DNA of 64,000 nucleotides from Bradyrhizobium sp. (GCF_030646015.1 NZ_JAUSLT010000121.1:29709-93708), one strand, 5' to 3'. Numbered from the stretch's first letter, positions 42,203-52,195 are shown. The notes: generated from the letters alone by a model not told the origin. Made by a program: numbers and translations.

Positions 42203-44695
42203 ATGCGCTTGCTGGTTCGGTTCATGGGTTTCTTGTTCGCCGCCGGCACCGTCGTGTTCCTGGTGGGCGTCGCCGCCGCCGCGGGGCTGATCTGGCATTA
42301 TTCCAAGGACTTGCCCGACTATTCGCAGCTGCAGGATTATGAGCCGCCTGTCATGACACGGGTCCATGCGTCGGATGGGGCGCTGCTCGGCGAATATTCC
42401 AAGGAGCGCCGGCTGTACCTGCCGATCCAGGCGGTGCCGAAGATGGTCATCAATGCGTTCCTGGCCGCCGAGGACAAGAATTTCTACGAGCATGGCGGCA
42501 TCGACTTCACCGGCATGGCGCGTGCCGCGGTGCTCTATGCGCAGAATTTCGGTTCCAACAAGCGGCCGCAGGGCGCCTCCACCATTACCCAGCAGGTCGC
42601 GAAGAACTTCCTCCTGACCAACGAAGTGTCGTTCACCCGCAAGATCAAGGAAGCCTTGCTGGCGATGCGGATCGAACGCACCTATTCCAAGGACAAGATT
42701 CTCGAACTCTATCTCAACGAAATCTATCTCGGCCTCGGCGCCTATGGCGTCGCCGCCGCATCGCTGGTCTATTTCGACAAGTCGGTGAATGAACTCACCA
42801 TTGCCGAAGCGTCGTATCTCGCAGCACTTCCCAAGGCGCCGTCATCGCTGCATCCGGTGAAGAACCGCGATCGCGCCATCGAGCGCCGCAATTACGTGAT
42901 CGACCGTCTGGTGGAAAACGGCTGGATCAAGCAGACCGATGCCGACAAGGCCCGCAAGGATGCGATGACGGTGACCAGCCGGAGCAACGCCGCGCACATC
43001 TTCGCCGGCGAGTATTTCGCCGAGGAAGTCCGCCGCGACGTGTTCGAGCGCTATGGCGAGAAGAAGCTCTACGAAGGCGGCCTGTCGGTGCGGACCACGC
43101 TCGATCCGAAGCTGCAGGTGATGGCGCGCAAGACCATGACCGCCGGGCTCGTGAAATTCGACGAGGCGACCGGCTATCGCGGCGCCGTCAGCAAGCTCGA
43201 CATATCCGGCGACTGGGGTGTCAAGCTCGCCGACGTCAAGTCGCTGTCGGATATCTCGCCGTGGCGGATGGCGGTGGTGCTGGAAGTCAGCGATCAATCG
43301 GCGCGGATCGGTTTTCAGCCCGGCCGTGAACTCGGCGGCGCCGTCGCCAAGGAGCGGCAGACCGGTCTCGTTACGCTCGATGGCGTGAGATGGGCGAAGG
43401 CCGCCTCCGGGCCGACGCGCTTCAAGCCGCCGACCAACGTGGCGCAGGTGCTGGCGCCGGGCGACGTCATCTATGCCGATCCGCTGCTCGCCAAGGACGG
43501 CTCGATCGTCGAGGGCCAGTTCCGGCTGCGACAGATTCCCGAAGTGTCCGGCGCGATGGTGGTGATGGATCCCTGGACCGGCCGCGTGCTGGCGATGGTG
43601 GGCGGATTCTCGTTCGACCAGAGCCAGTTCAACCGCGCGACCCAGGCCTATCGGCAGCCGGGTTCGTCGTTCAAGCCGCTGGTCTATTCGGCGGCGATGG
43701 ACAACGGCTATACCCCGTCCACCATCGTGGTCGATGCGCCGATCGAAATCGACCAGGGGCAGGGGGCCGGCGTCTGGCGTCCGGAAAACTATTCGACCGG
43801 CAAGTATTACGGGCCGCAGACGTTGCGCAATGCGCTGAAGCGCTCGCTCAACACGGTGACGGTGCGGCTGGCGCAGGATGTCGGCATGCCCCTGATCGGC
43901 GAATACTCCAAGCGCTTCGGGGTCTACGACGAACTGCCGAACTATCTATCGTATGCGCTCGGCGCCGGCGAGACCACCGTGATGCGGATGGTGACGGCCT
44001 ATTCGATGTTCGCCAATGGCGGCCGCCGCGTGAAGTCCACCTTGATCGACCGTATTCAGGACCGCTACGGCCGCACCATCTTCCGGCACGACGCCCGCGA
44101 ATGCCGCGGCTGCGACGCTCCCGGCGGCTGGAAGAACCAGCCCGAGCCGCAGTTGGTCGACCGCCGCGAGCAGGTGCTGGATGCGATGACGGCCTACCAG
44201 ATCACCTCGATGATGGAAGATGTGGTGCAGGGCGGCACGGCCACGGTGCTGAAGGAAGTCGGCAAGCCGATCGCCGGCAAGACCGGCACCACCAACGACG
44301 AGAAGGACGCCTGGTTCATCGGCTTCTCGCCGGATGTCGTGGTCGGCATCTATGTCGGCTACGACAAGCCGCGCGCGCTCGGCAAGGGCGCCACCGGCGG
44401 CCATCTGGCGGCCCCGATCGCCAAGGACTTTCTCAAGCTCGCGCTCGCCGACAAGCCGGCGGTTCCGTTCAAGGTTCCGGCCGGCATCAAGCTGATCCGC
44501 GTCGACGCCAAGTCCGGCATGCGGAGCGGTCCGGGCGGTGGCGGCATTCTGGAAGCCTTCAAGCCCGGCACCGCACCTCCGGATAATTACAGCGTCATTG
44601 GTGTCGCCGATGCCGACGGCGGCCGCGATCGTCCGCTGATGGCACCGCCCGACGCCGGCTCGATCATGCGTCCCGGCACCGGCGGGCTTTGGTAG
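42203..44695 (+). CDS. mrcA: Penicillin-binding protein 1A (bifunctional transglycosylase/transpeptidase)
   Basis: An inner-membrane peptidoglycan synthase of 830 residues. One N-terminal helix (about 5-30) precedes the GT51 domain with the catalytic Glu in AAEDKNFYEHGGIDF. The transpeptidase domain has the acyl-serine motif GSSFKP (about 487), KRSLNTVTVRLA, and KTGTTNDEKDAWF (about 692). An OB-like insert lies between the domains. A longer frame from TTG 42149 exists but adds an Arg-rich leader; the ATG at 42203 is preferred. Confidence 0.95.
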   Translation: MRLLVRFMGFLFAAGTVVFLVGVAAAAGLIWHYSKDLPDYSQLQDYEPPVMTRVHASDGALLGEYSKERRLYLPIQAVPKMVINAFLAAEDKNFYEHGGIDFTGMARAAVLYAQNFGSNKRPQGASTITQQVAKNFLLTNEVSFTRKIKEALLAMRIERTYSKDKILELYLNEIYLGLGAYGVAAASLVYFDKSVNELTIAEASYLAALPKAPSSLHPVKNRDRAIERRNYVIDRLVENGWIKQTDADKARKDAMTVTSRSNAAHIFAGEYFAEEVRRDVFERYGEKKLYEGGLSVRTTLDPKLQVMARKTMTAGLVKFDEATGYRGAVSKLDISGDWGVKLADVKSLSDISPWRMAVVLEVSDQSARIGFQPGRELGGAVAKERQTGLVTLDGVRWAKAASGPTRFKPPTNVAQVLAPGDVIYADPLLAKDGSIVEGQFRLRQIPEVSGAMVVMDPWTGRVLAMVGGFSFDQSQFNRATQAYRQPGSSFKPLVYSAAMDNGYTPSTIVVDAPIEIDQGQGAGVWRPENYSTGKYYGPQTLRNALKRSLNTVTVRLAQDVGMPLIGEYSKRFGVYDELPNYLSYALGAGETTVMRMVTAYSMFANGGRRVKSTLIDRIQDRYGRTIFRHDARECRGCDAPGGWKNQPEPQLVDRREQVLDAMTAYQITSMMEDVVQGGTATVLKEVGKPIAGKTGTTNDEKDAWFIGFSPDVVVGIYVGYDKPRALGKGATGGHLAAPIAKDFLKLALADKPAVPFKVPAGIKLIRVDAKSGMRSGPGGGGILEAFKPGTAPPDNYSVIGVADADGGRDRPLMAPPDAGSIMRPGTGGLW

Positions 44696-44781
44696 CCGAT
44701 TGCACTTTGCGGCCGGTGCCGTTACATCCCCTCGACAACACCTGCCAGTAGCGGTTCGTCCCCCGCAGAATCAGAGAAACC

Positions 44782-45913
44782 ATGCGCGCTGAAGTCGAAC
44801 GCCTCGTTGAAGAGATCAAGCAGTCTGTCGGGCTGCTGAGGAGGCATCTTTGACGTCGATGCATCCACGGCGCGCCTCGCGGAGCTGAACAAGCTCGCTG
44901 AAGATCCCAATCTCTGGAACGACCCGCAGAAGGCGCAGAAGCTGATGCAGGAGCGCACCTCGCTGGAGGATTCGCTTCAGGGCATCGGCAAGGTCGAGCG
45001 CGAGCTCGAGGACAATGTCGGCATGATCGAACTCGGCGAGGCCGAGAACGATGAAGGCGTGGTGGCGGAAGCCGAGGCCGCGCTGAAGGCCCTGAAGAAG
45101 GAAGTCGCCCGCCGCGAGCTCGAAGCGCTGCTCGGGGGCGAAGCCGACCGCTTCGACTCCTATCTCGAAGTCCACGCCGGCGCCGGCGGCACCGAAAGCC
45201 AGGACTGGGCCTCGATGCTGCTGCGCATGTATACGCGCTGGGCCGAAAAGCACGGTTTCAAGATCGAGTATCTGGAGGAGACGCAGGGCGAAGAAGCCGG
45301 CATCAAATCCGCCACCATCCAGATCTCGGGCCACAACGCCTATGGCTGGCTGAAGACCGAGGCCGGCGTGCACCGGCTGGTGCGGATCTCGCCGTTCGAT
45401 TCCAACGCGCGGGGGCACACCTCGTTTTCGTCGGTCGCGATTTTTCCCGTGGTCGACAACTCGATCAAGATCGACATCGCCGAGTCCGACGTGCGCGTCG
45501 ACACCATGCGCTCGGGCGGCGCCGGCGGCCAGCACGTCAACAAGACCGAATCCGCGGTGCGGCTGACGCACATTCCGACCGGGGTGGCCGTGGTGTGTCA
45601 GGCCGGCCGTTCGCAGCACAAGAACAAGGCGCAGGCCTGGGACATGCTGCGCGCCCGGCTGTACGAGATCGAGCTGAAGAAGCGTGAGGCGCAGGCCGCC
45701 GCCGACCAGGCCGCCAAGACCGATATCGGCTGGGGCCACCAGATCCGCTCCTACGTGTTGCAGCCCTATCAGATGGTGAAGGACCTGCGCACCGGCGTGC
45801 AGACCTCGGATACCTCGGGCGTGCTTGACGGCGACCTCGACGAATTCATGGCGGCGACGCTGGCGCAACGCGCCTTCGGCACCGCGCCTCCGTCGATCGA
45901 CGACGTGGACTAA
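44782..45913 (+). CDS. prfB: Peptide chain release factor 2, with programmed +1 frameshift
   Basis: RF2 ends translation at UGA and UAA. The gene is in two frames: codons 1-23 from ATG 44782, then an in-frame TGA at 44851-44853, where the ribosome slips +1 and continues from 44852 to the stop at 45911-45913 (376 residues). The slip site CTTTGAC preceded by AGGAGG three bases upstream is the classic RF2 arrangement. The stop-codon recognition tripeptide SPF lies in [12 protein letters not shown] and the catalytic GGQ in [17 protein letters not shown] gene call starting at 44945 would miss the N-terminal 54 residues. Confidence 0.96.
44839..44853 (+). promoter_or_regulatory. RF2 programmed frameshift signal
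   Basis: AGGAGG, CAT, CTT, TGA followed by C. An internal ribosome-binding-like sequence three bases before the slippery CTT and a poor-context TGA let low RF2 raise frameshifting, giving autoregulation. Confidence 0.95.
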
Positions 45914-46801
45914 ATGACAAAGGTCGCTTTCATCGGGTTGGGCCGCATGGGCCATGGCATGGCCGGTCGCTATCTCGACGCCGGTTTCAGCGTCGCGGTG
46001 TGGAACCGCAGCAAGGCCAAGGCCGAGGACCTGATCGCGCGCGGCGCGCAATGGGCGACGTCGCCGGAAGATGCCGCGATTGGCGCCGATGCGGTCGTGA
46101 CCATGGTTGCCGACGACGAGGCGTCACGCGCGGTGTGGCTGACAAAAGACGGCGCCGCCGCGACCATGAAGGCCGGCACGCTCGCGATCGAATGCTCGAC
46201 GGTTTCCTACCGCCACGCGCTCGAAATGGCGCGGGTGCTTCGCGAACGTGGCATCGTTTACATCGACAGCCCGGTCACCGGTCTGCCGGACGCGGCGGCG
46301 ACGGGAAAGCTGACGTTGCTGGTCGGCGCCGATCCGGCCGATCTCGAGCGGGCGCGGCCTTTCCTGACCCCGCTGTCGACGACCATCCGGCATTTCGGCG
46401 GGGTCGGGTCAGGCACGGTCTACAAGCTGATCAACAATTTGATGGGCGCGATCCAGATCGCCGGAATCGCCGAGGGCCTTGCGATGGCTGAGCAGGCCGG
46501 TCTCGACATGAAGCTGGTGCTGGAGGCGGTGGAGACCGGCGTTGCCGCCAGCCCGCAGGTGATCCGGCATTCGAAGCGCATGGTGGAGCGGAATTTTGCC
46601 GGCGCGACCTTCACGGCGTCGCTGCGGCACAAGGATGCGGCTTATGCCGTCGCCCTGGCCGAGAGCCTGCTTGCCGAAGCCCCCTTGATGGGACGTGCTG
46701 CAGTGCAAGCGTACGACCGGGCAAAAGCCAATGGTCCCAATGACGACGAAGGAAAAATGATTGAAGTCGTGTCCCGGCCAAGGGACGGCAAAGCGAAATA
46801 G
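45914..46801 (+). CDS. NAD(P)-dependent beta-hydroxyacid dehydrogenase family protein
   Basis: A 295-residue enzyme of the 3-hydroxyisobutyrate/tartronate-semialdehyde dehydrogenase family. The N-terminal Rossmann fold has GLGRMGHGMAGRYLDAGF. The substrate region has YIDSPVTGLPDAAATGKLT, and the catalytic Lys lies in GTVYKLINNLMGA. It starts immediately after the prfB stop codon and may be co-transcribed with it. The exact substrate is not predictable. Confidence 0.9.
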   Translation: MTKVAFIGLGRMGHGMAGRYLDAGFSVAVWNRSKAKAEDLIARGAQWATSPEDAAIGADAVVTMVADDEASRAVWLTKDGAAATMKAGTLAIECSTVSYRHALEMARVLRERGIVYIDSPVTGLPDAAATGKLTLLVGADPADLERARPFLTPLSTTIRHFGGVGSGTVYKLINNLMGAIQIAGIAEGLAMAEQAGLDMKLVLEAVETGVAASPQVIRHSKRMVERNFAGATFTASLRHKDAAYAVALAESLLAEAPLMGRAAVQAYDRAKANGPNDDEGKMIEVVSRPRDGKAK

Positions 46802-46914
46802 CGCGCTTGAATGTAGCGCGGCGCTCCGGCATCATCTCTGCCTCTAGTTCGAAGTCCTTGTCTTGATGCCGGCTTCCGGCAGCTGGCGACCAATCATTCG
46901 TCATGGGGATCGTC

Positions 46915-47316
46915 ATGAGAATTTCTGTAATCATCGCTATGGGAATCGCACTCGCGCTGGCCGGCTGCGGCAAGGATCCGGGACCTGCGGGACCTAAAGG
47001 AGAGACAGGCGCCCAGGGTCCCGCCGGTCCGCAGGGCGCGCAAGGCATTCAGGGCACGGCCGGCGCCCAGGGACAGCCTGGGGCACAGGGTCCGCAGGGG
47101 CCCCAGGGCGCACCTGGCGCCAAGGGCGACAAAGGCGAGAAGGGTGACAAGGGCGATCCCGCTGTCGCCGGCCTGAGGGTTGTTCAGGGCGACGGCGCGG
47201 CAAGCTGTGAGGCGAACGAGACCCTGGTGTCGGTGTTCTGTCCGGGCGGCGGCGCCGCTGACGGGGCGAAATGCTCGACGCCACCGACCGTCGGCCTGTG
47301 CTTGCGCAAGCCGTAG
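46915..47316 (+). CDS. Collagen-like repeat lipoprotein
   Basis: A 133-residue predicted lipoprotein. The signal ends in a lipobox (ALALAGC) with Cys18 as the acylation site. Twenty uninterrupted Gly-X-Y triplets follow (bases 46981-47160; for example [12 protein letters not shown] and [12 protein letters not shown]), enough to form a short collagen triple helix. A C-terminal domain of about 50 residues contains four cysteines (ASCEAN, VFCPGG, KCSTP, GLCLRKP), probably two disulfides, which may act as the trimerisation or binding head. The start at 46915 is chosen over 46903 for signal-peptide quality. Confidence 0.8.
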   Translation: MRISVIIAMGIALALAGCGKDPGPAGPKGETGAQGPAGPQGAQGIQGTAGAQGQPGAQGPQGPQGAPGAKGDKGEKGDKGDPAVAGLRVVQGDGAASCEANETLVSVFCPGGGAADGAKCSTPPTVGLCLRKP

Positions 47317-47330
47317 TGGCACGCGCCGCT

Positions 47331-47486
47331 CCCTCATGGTGAGGAGCGCGTTCGGACAGCGCGCCTGCGCTGTCCGGCGCGCGTCTCGAACCATCTGGCA
47401 CAGCGCTGGTGCCAACCTTCGAGACGCCGCGCGAAGGCGCGCGGCTCCTCCAGCGACAACGGCGAAGCCGTTGCGCGGGGATGAGG
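47331..47486. repeat. Palindromic intergenic repeat, family D (copy 1)
   Basis: CCTCATGGTGAGGAGCGC at one end and GGATGAGG at the other, with inner pairs CGTCTCGAA/TTCGAGACG and ACAGCGC..GCGCTGT. It is clearly related to 52041-52167. Confidence 0.8.
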
Positions 47487-47570
47487 TTCAGGTTGTTGCG
47501 GGAAATCGGGTGGCCGATGCGCCGGCTTTCGGGGTAAGCGATTGGCCCGATCACGCAGGCCCCCACCGCC

Positions 47571-48503
47571 ATGACGCCGACCGACCAGCGCATCGACATC
47601 AGGGACTGGTCGCTGCTGTCAGTGCTTTCGGTGCTGTGGGGCGGCTCGTTCTTCTTCAACGGCGTCGTGCTGCGGGAATTGCCGCCGCTGACGGTGGTGC
47701 TGCTGCGGGTCGCGCTCGCGGCGCTGATTCTTCTGCCGGTGCTGTGGGCGTATCGCATTGGTTTGCCGCGGGGGTTTTCCGGCTGGAAGCCCTTCTTCGC
47801 CATCGCATTGCTCAACAACGTCCTGCCGTTCTCGCTGATCGTCACCGGGCAGACTTATGTTTCGAGCGGGTTGGCCTCGATCCTGAACGCGACCACGCCG
47901 CTGTTCACCGTGCTGGTGATGGCGGCGGCCGGCGACGAAAAACTGCGGACGCGTCGTGTCGCGGGCGTCGTCATCGGGCTGATCGGGGTCGCCATTCTGC
48001 ACGGCCGGCACCTCGGCTTCAGCAGCGGCCAGGGGTTTGGCATCCTGCTCTGCCTTGCCGGCGCGTTCAGCTACGGACTGTCGGCGCTCTATGCGCGACG
48101 AAAACTCTCGGACTCGCCGCCGCTGGCGACCGCGACGTTCCAGATGATGGCGTCGAGCCTGATGATGGCGGTCATCGCCGGCGTGGTCGAGCGTCCCTGG
48201 CAATTGCCGATGCCCGGCGTGATGACATGGCTGGCGCTGCTGGGGCTCGCGAGTTTGTCGACCGCGCTGGCCTATATCGTATTCTTTCAGATCCTGCGAC
48301 GGTCGGGCTCGACCAATGTCATGCTGGTCACGCTGTTGATTCCCGTCACCGCCATCCTGCTCGGCTATCTCTTTCTGGGCGAAACCATGAATCTTGCCGA
48401 GATCACAGGCGCGCTGGTGATCGGCAGCGCACTGCTGGTGATCGACGGGCGTGTGTTCGGGTTCATCAGGGGCGTTGTTTCCATTCCGAAAGCCAGCCGG
48501 TAA
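47571..48503 (+). CDS. EamA/DMT-family transporter
   Basis: An inner-membrane transporter of 310 residues with about ten helices in two EamA repeats. Typical motifs are LLSVLSVLWGGSFFFNGVVL, PPLTVVLLRVALAALILLP and, in the second half, LITLLIPVTAILLGYLFLGE-like sequence (VTLLIPVTAILLGYLFLGET). It probably exports amino acids or metabolites. Its last 38 bases overlap the 3' end of the convergent carbamoyltransferase gene. Confidence 0.9.
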   Translation: MTPTDQRIDIRDWSLLSVLSVLWGGSFFFNGVVLRELPPLTVVLLRVALAALILLPVLWAYRIGLPRGFSGWKPFFAIALLNNVLPFSLIVTGQTYVSSGLASILNATTPLFTVLVMAAAGDEKLRTRRVAGVVIGLIGVAILHGRHLGFSSGQGFGILLCLAGAFSYGLSALYARRKLSDSPPLATATFQMMASSLMMAVIAGVVERPWQLPMPGVMTWLALLGLASLSTALAYIVFFQILRRSGSTNVMLVTLLIPVTAILLGYLFLGETMNLAEITGALVIGSALLVIDGRVFGFIRGVVSIPKASR

Positions 48504-50616
48504 ACCGGCCGCTGTCGCGCTCGCCGCCGTGCCAGGCCGCGGTGACTGTGCCGTCATCGGCCACCAGCAGCACCGCGTCGAGGCCTTTTGAACGGCGCAG
48601 CGTATCGATCGCCTGGTGCGGGGACTGCGCGATCGGACCGGCGACATTGAACGAGGTGTTGACGGAGATCTCGACGCCGATGTGGCGGCCGAGCGCCTTC
48701 AGATACGCGTAGGTGAGGGGATCGTCTTCCGCCCGCACGATCTGGATCCGCCCGGTGCCGTCGGCGTGAATCACCGCCGGAATTTTTTCGCGTGCGCCCG
48801 GCTTCGATGGCGCGGTCAGCACCATGTAATTATAGGCGTTGTAACCGGCGTCGGAGGCGCCCTCGTGCAAATCGAAATATCGGTGAGCCGCTTCCAGCGT
48901 CGCCATCGGCGCCAGCGGGCGGATCGCTTCGCGGTATTTGACCCGTTCGTTGAGCCGTTCGCGGGCTTGCGCGTCGCAGGGGTTGGCAAAGATCGAGCGA
49001 TGTCCGAGCGCGCGCGGCCCGGTTTCGGCGGCACCCTGATACAGCGCGATGATGCCGCTCCGCGCCACGATATACGCCATCAGATCGGCCACGGCGTCGC
49101 GCCCCTCCGGCGTCGAGATGTCGCCGATCCCTTGTGAGGCGATGTCGGCGCCCTGCAGCGCGGTTGCGATGTCTTCATGCCGTGGCGGCAAACCGCAATA
49201 GAACGCATGCGTCATCGGTGTACCCCGCGGCGCGCCTGCCAGATGTGCGAACAGCCAGGCCGCGCCGATGGTGACGCCGGGATCGCCGGGTGTCGGCGGC
49301 ACCCACAGATGCAGGCGGGCCTGGCGCTGCTGGTGCTTCGCGAACCATTTTTCGTCGAAATGCTCAAGCAGCCGCATATTGCCGACGGCGTTCAGCGCCA
49401 CGCCGCCGGTCAGCACCAGCCGGCTCGCGCCGGTCAAGCGCAGCAGATGGTCGACGACATGGATCATGGCGTCCTCGAACACCAGTTGCGTCGCGGCGGC
49501 CTTGTCGAGACGATCCTGCGTATCGGGCCGGTGCGTGATGTCCTCGACCCGCAGCACCGCGTCGGGATTCCAGAGCTGGTCCGGCTTTAACGGCTCGCCG
49601 AGGATGTCGATCAGCGACGCCTTGTAGGGATGATCGAACGGGTCGCAGTACCAGTTGGCTAGCGCGCGGTTGATCCGGACCTCGCCATCAGCACCGAAAT
49701 CCAGAACGTCCCGCAGCCGCGCGTAATAGGGATTACTGGCACGGTTCATGTCGCCCCATGCGGCGGCGCCCATGTAGCGGCCCTCGCTGGACAGCCAGGT
49801 CCAGCCGCCCTGGGTCGATGAAATCACGCTGTAAAAGGCGCCGAGCGAGTCGAACATGCTGTCATTGCAGCTGAGCTGCCGCATCGCGCCGTGTTCGGCG
49901 ACATAGAGCGAGATCGATCCCTTGTCGCCGGTGCCGTCGAGCACCGCGATCGCGACAGGCTCGCCATCGTCGGCGAACGGCGACGCCGCGAAGGAAAACC
50001 AGGCGTGGTTGTCATGGTGCGGCAGGCAGATCAGCGGCACCCGTTCGGCAAGCCCGAGCTGCCGTTCGAGAATCTTGGGCGTTCGCGTCATCTGGTCGAG
50101 CCGGCGGCCGTCGAAGCCGGCGGCTTCCGTGGTACGCAGTAGTTTCAGGCTCTGCGGCGCTTCCTCCAGCACCGAGCGGGCAATGGTGCCGCAGAGGGTC
50201 GGGTAATCCCAGCTGGTGAGCCAGGCGTCGATATCGGCGATATCGCGGCCGATGCCCCGCAGCGTGGCCACCATCGCGTCGATCGAATGGTGCGGATATT
50301 CTGTCGTGTGCTTGTTGCCGGAAAAGCGCTCTTCCTCGTTGTTGACGATCAGGCGCGGTCCATTGGCCTGCGTCACCTCGACCAGCGCCACGCCCGAATT
50401 GTGGGTGCCGGGCGGCCCCAGCCCGGCCAGATACACAGTCTCGCCGCGTTGCAGTTTGTCGCGGACATGCGCGATCCGCCGGTCGGCAAATTCCGAGCCG
50501 AGCTGGTGAAAACCCGCAGCCGCGAACACCCGCGCGCAGAGCCACCGCATGGCGCGGAATCCGGCGGCGCCGAGCCGCGGATGTCTGGGACCAATTCGCT
50601 TGTTCGGCGGGCTCAA
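48466..50616 (-). CDS. Carbamoyltransferase (NodU/CmcH family)
   Basis: A 716-residue enzyme that transfers a carbamoyl group from carbamoyl phosphate to a hydroxyl, as NodU does on Nod factors or CmcH on cephems. The N-terminal Kae1-like domain has GTHNSGVALVEVTQ, NNEEERFSGNKHTTEYPHHS, CLPHHDNHAWFSFAASPF and LTGGVALNAVGNMRL. The C-terminal domain has GAAETGPRALGHRSIFANP and VEISVNTSFNVAGPIAQSP. The start is uncertain: TTG 50616 or ATG 50550 (MRWLCARV). There are no nod genes nearby, so the acceptor is more likely a polysaccharide or metabolite. Confidence 0.9.
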   Translation of the reverse strand: MSPPNKRIGPRHPRLGAAGFRAMRWLCARVFAAAGFHQLGSEFADRRIAHVRDKLQRGETVYLAGLGPPGTHNSGVALVEVTQANGPRLIVNNEEERFSGNKHTTEYPHHSIDAMVATLRGIGRDIADIDAWLTSWDYPTLCGTIARSVLEEAPQSLKLLRTTEAAGFDGRRLDQMTRTPKILERQLGLAERVPLICLPHHDNHAWFSFAASPFADDGEPVAIAVLDGTGDKGSISLYVAEHGAMRQLSCNDSMFDSLGAFYSVISSTQGGWTWLSSEGRYMGAAAWGDMNRASNPYYARLRDVLDFGADGEVRINRALANWYCDPFDHPYKASLIDILGEPLKPDQLWNPDAVLRVEDITHRPDTQDRLDKAAATQLVFEDAMIHVVDHLLRLTGASRLVLTGGVALNAVGNMRLLEHFDEKWFAKHQQRQARLHLWVPPTPGDPGVTIGAAWLFAHLAGAPRGTPMTHAFYCGLPPRHEDIATALQGADIASQGIGDISTPEGRDAVADLMAYIVARSGIIALYQGAAETGPRALGHRSIFANPCDAQARERLNERVKYREAIRPLAPMATLEAAHRYFDLHEGASDAGYNAYNYMVLTAPSKPGAREKIPAVIHADGTGRIQIVRAEDDPLTYAYLKALGRHIGVEISVNTSFNVAGPIAQSPHQAIDTLRRSKGLDAVLLVADDGTVTAAWHGGERDSGRFTGWLSEWKQRP

Positions 50617-50782
50617 CGGGCGGTGCCTCGGGCAGGGGATTGGAATCGTTGCGTGGTCGCATCAATCATAATTGGCGGCGCGCAACAATGCTTGTTTCAT
50701 ACGACGGAATAAGCCCGCGCTTGCGTGCGCGCGCCCGGCTTGCGACACTTCCGCAAAACAAAGACCACTAGGGGAGTGAGCG

Positions 50783-52003
50783 ATGCTGGATCGTGCGATA
50801 AGTGTTGTTGCGCTGAGCCTTGCCGCAGCCGTCGCCTTGACGACCGCGGCGTCGGCCCAGAAGAAGTACGATCCCGGCGCCAGCGATACCGAGATCAGGA
50901 TCGGCAATATCATGCCGTATAGCGGTCCGGCGTCGTCCTATGGCACCATCGGCAAGGCGCAGGCTGCCTATTTCAGGAAGATCAACGACGAGGGCGGCAT
51001 CAACGGCCGCAAGATCAATTTCATCAGCTATGACGACGCCTTCAGTCCGCCGAAAGCCGTCGAGCAGGCGCGCAAGCTGGTGGAGAGCGACGAGGTGCTG
51101 CTGGTGTTCCAGCCGCTCGGGACCCAGTCCAACTCGGCGATCCAGAAATACATGAACGCCAAGAAAGTACCGCAGCTGTTTGTCGCGACCGGCGCCACCA
51201 AATGGGGCGATCCGCAGAATTTTCCGTGGACCATGGGCTGGCAGCCGAACTATCAGAGCGAGGGCCGCATCTACGCCGCCTACATCCTGAAGAATTTTCC
51301 GAACGGCAAGATCGCGGCGCTTTGGCAGAACGACGACGCCGGCAAGGACCAGATGAAGGGCGTGCGCGACGGCCTCGGCGCCAAGGCCAACATGATCATA
51401 GCAGACAAATCCTACGAGATCGGTGATCCCACCATCGACTCGCAGATCGTGGCGCTGAAGGATTCCGGCGCCGATATCTTCATGACCTGGGCGGCGCCCA
51501 AGGGCGCGGCGCAGGCGATCCGCAAGGTCGCGGAACTCGGCTGGAAGCCGGTGTATTTCATCGGCAACGTCTCGACCTCGGTGGCCGCGGTGCTCAAGCC
51601 GGCCGGCCTCGACAACGCCAAGGGTCTGATCTCGACGGCCTACATCAAGGATCCGACCGATCCCGTGTGGAAGGACGATGCCGGGATCAAGGCGTGGGCG
51701 GCCTTCACGGACAAGTATTTTCCCGACGGCGACAAGACCAACAACAGTAACGTCTATGGCTATGCCTCGGCGCAGACCATGGTTCAGGTCCTGAAGCAAT
51801 GCGGCGACAATCTCACGCGCGAGAACGTCATGAAGCAGGCCGCCAGCCTGAAGGATTTTTCCAGGGACGTATTATTGCCGGGGATCAGGATCAACACCGG
51901 CCCGAACGACTTCTTTCCGATCGAGCAGATGCAGCTGATGCGCTTCAACGGCGAGAGCTGGGAGCTATTCGGCGACATTATTGCAGGCGAGGTCGGGCAC
52001 TGA
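50783..52003 (+). CDS. ABC transporter substrate-binding protein, branched-chain amino acid type
   Basis: A 406-residue periplasmic binding protein (Peripla_BP_6). The signal peptide is MLDRAISVVALSLAAAVALT with a cut near ASAQ. The mature start DTEIRIGNIMPYSGPASSYG is typical of the family. GGGGAG lies about seven bases before the ATG. No permease or ATPase genes are adjacent, so it must share components encoded elsewhere. Ligands of such orphan proteins range from amino acids to aromatic acids and amides. Confidence 0.92.
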   Translation: MLDRAISVVALSLAAAVALTTAASAQKKYDPGASDTEIRIGNIMPYSGPASSYGTIGKAQAAYFRKINDEGGINGRKINFISYDDAFSPPKAVEQARKLVESDEVLLVFQPLGTQSNSAIQKYMNAKKVPQLFVATGATKWGDPQNFPWTMGWQPNYQSEGRIYAAYILKNFPNGKIAALWQNDDAGKDQMKGVRDGLGAKANMIIADKSYEIGDPTIDSQIVALKDSGADIFMTWAAPKGAAQAIRKVAELGWKPVYFIGNVSTSVAAVLKPAGLDNAKGLISTAYIKDPTDPVWKDDAGIKAWAAFTDKYFPDGDKTNNSNVYGYASAQTMVQVLKQCGDNLTRENVMKQAASLKDFSRDVLLPGIRINTGPNDFFPIEQMQLMRFNGESWELFGDIIAGEVGH

Positions 52004-52040
52004 TGGACGAGTGTTGCTGCTCATCCGACACACTCAACAC

Positions 52041-52167
52041 CCTCATGGTGAGGAGCGCACGGGCAGCGCACTTGCGCTGCCCGTGCGCGTCTCGAACCAT
52101 CTGGCACATGGCCTGCTGCCATCCTTCGAGACGCCGCACGAAGCGCGCGCGGCTGTTCAGGATGAGG
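52041..52167. repeat. Palindromic intergenic repeat, family D (copy 2)
   Basis: CCTCATGGTGAGGAGCGC and GGATGAGG ends, inner CGGGCAGCGCACTTGCGCTGCCCG hairpin split by a short loop, and GTCTCGAACCATCTGGCACA, identical to copy 1. Confidence 0.8.
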
Positions 52168-52195
52168 TCAGTGGTTGTTGCAGAGGAGCGGTCGA

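Noticed and set aside
43390..44586. Alternative 398-residue forward frame inside PBP1A
   Set aside because: Overlaps the transpeptidase domain, whose SxxK, SxN and KTG motifs are intact in the other frame.
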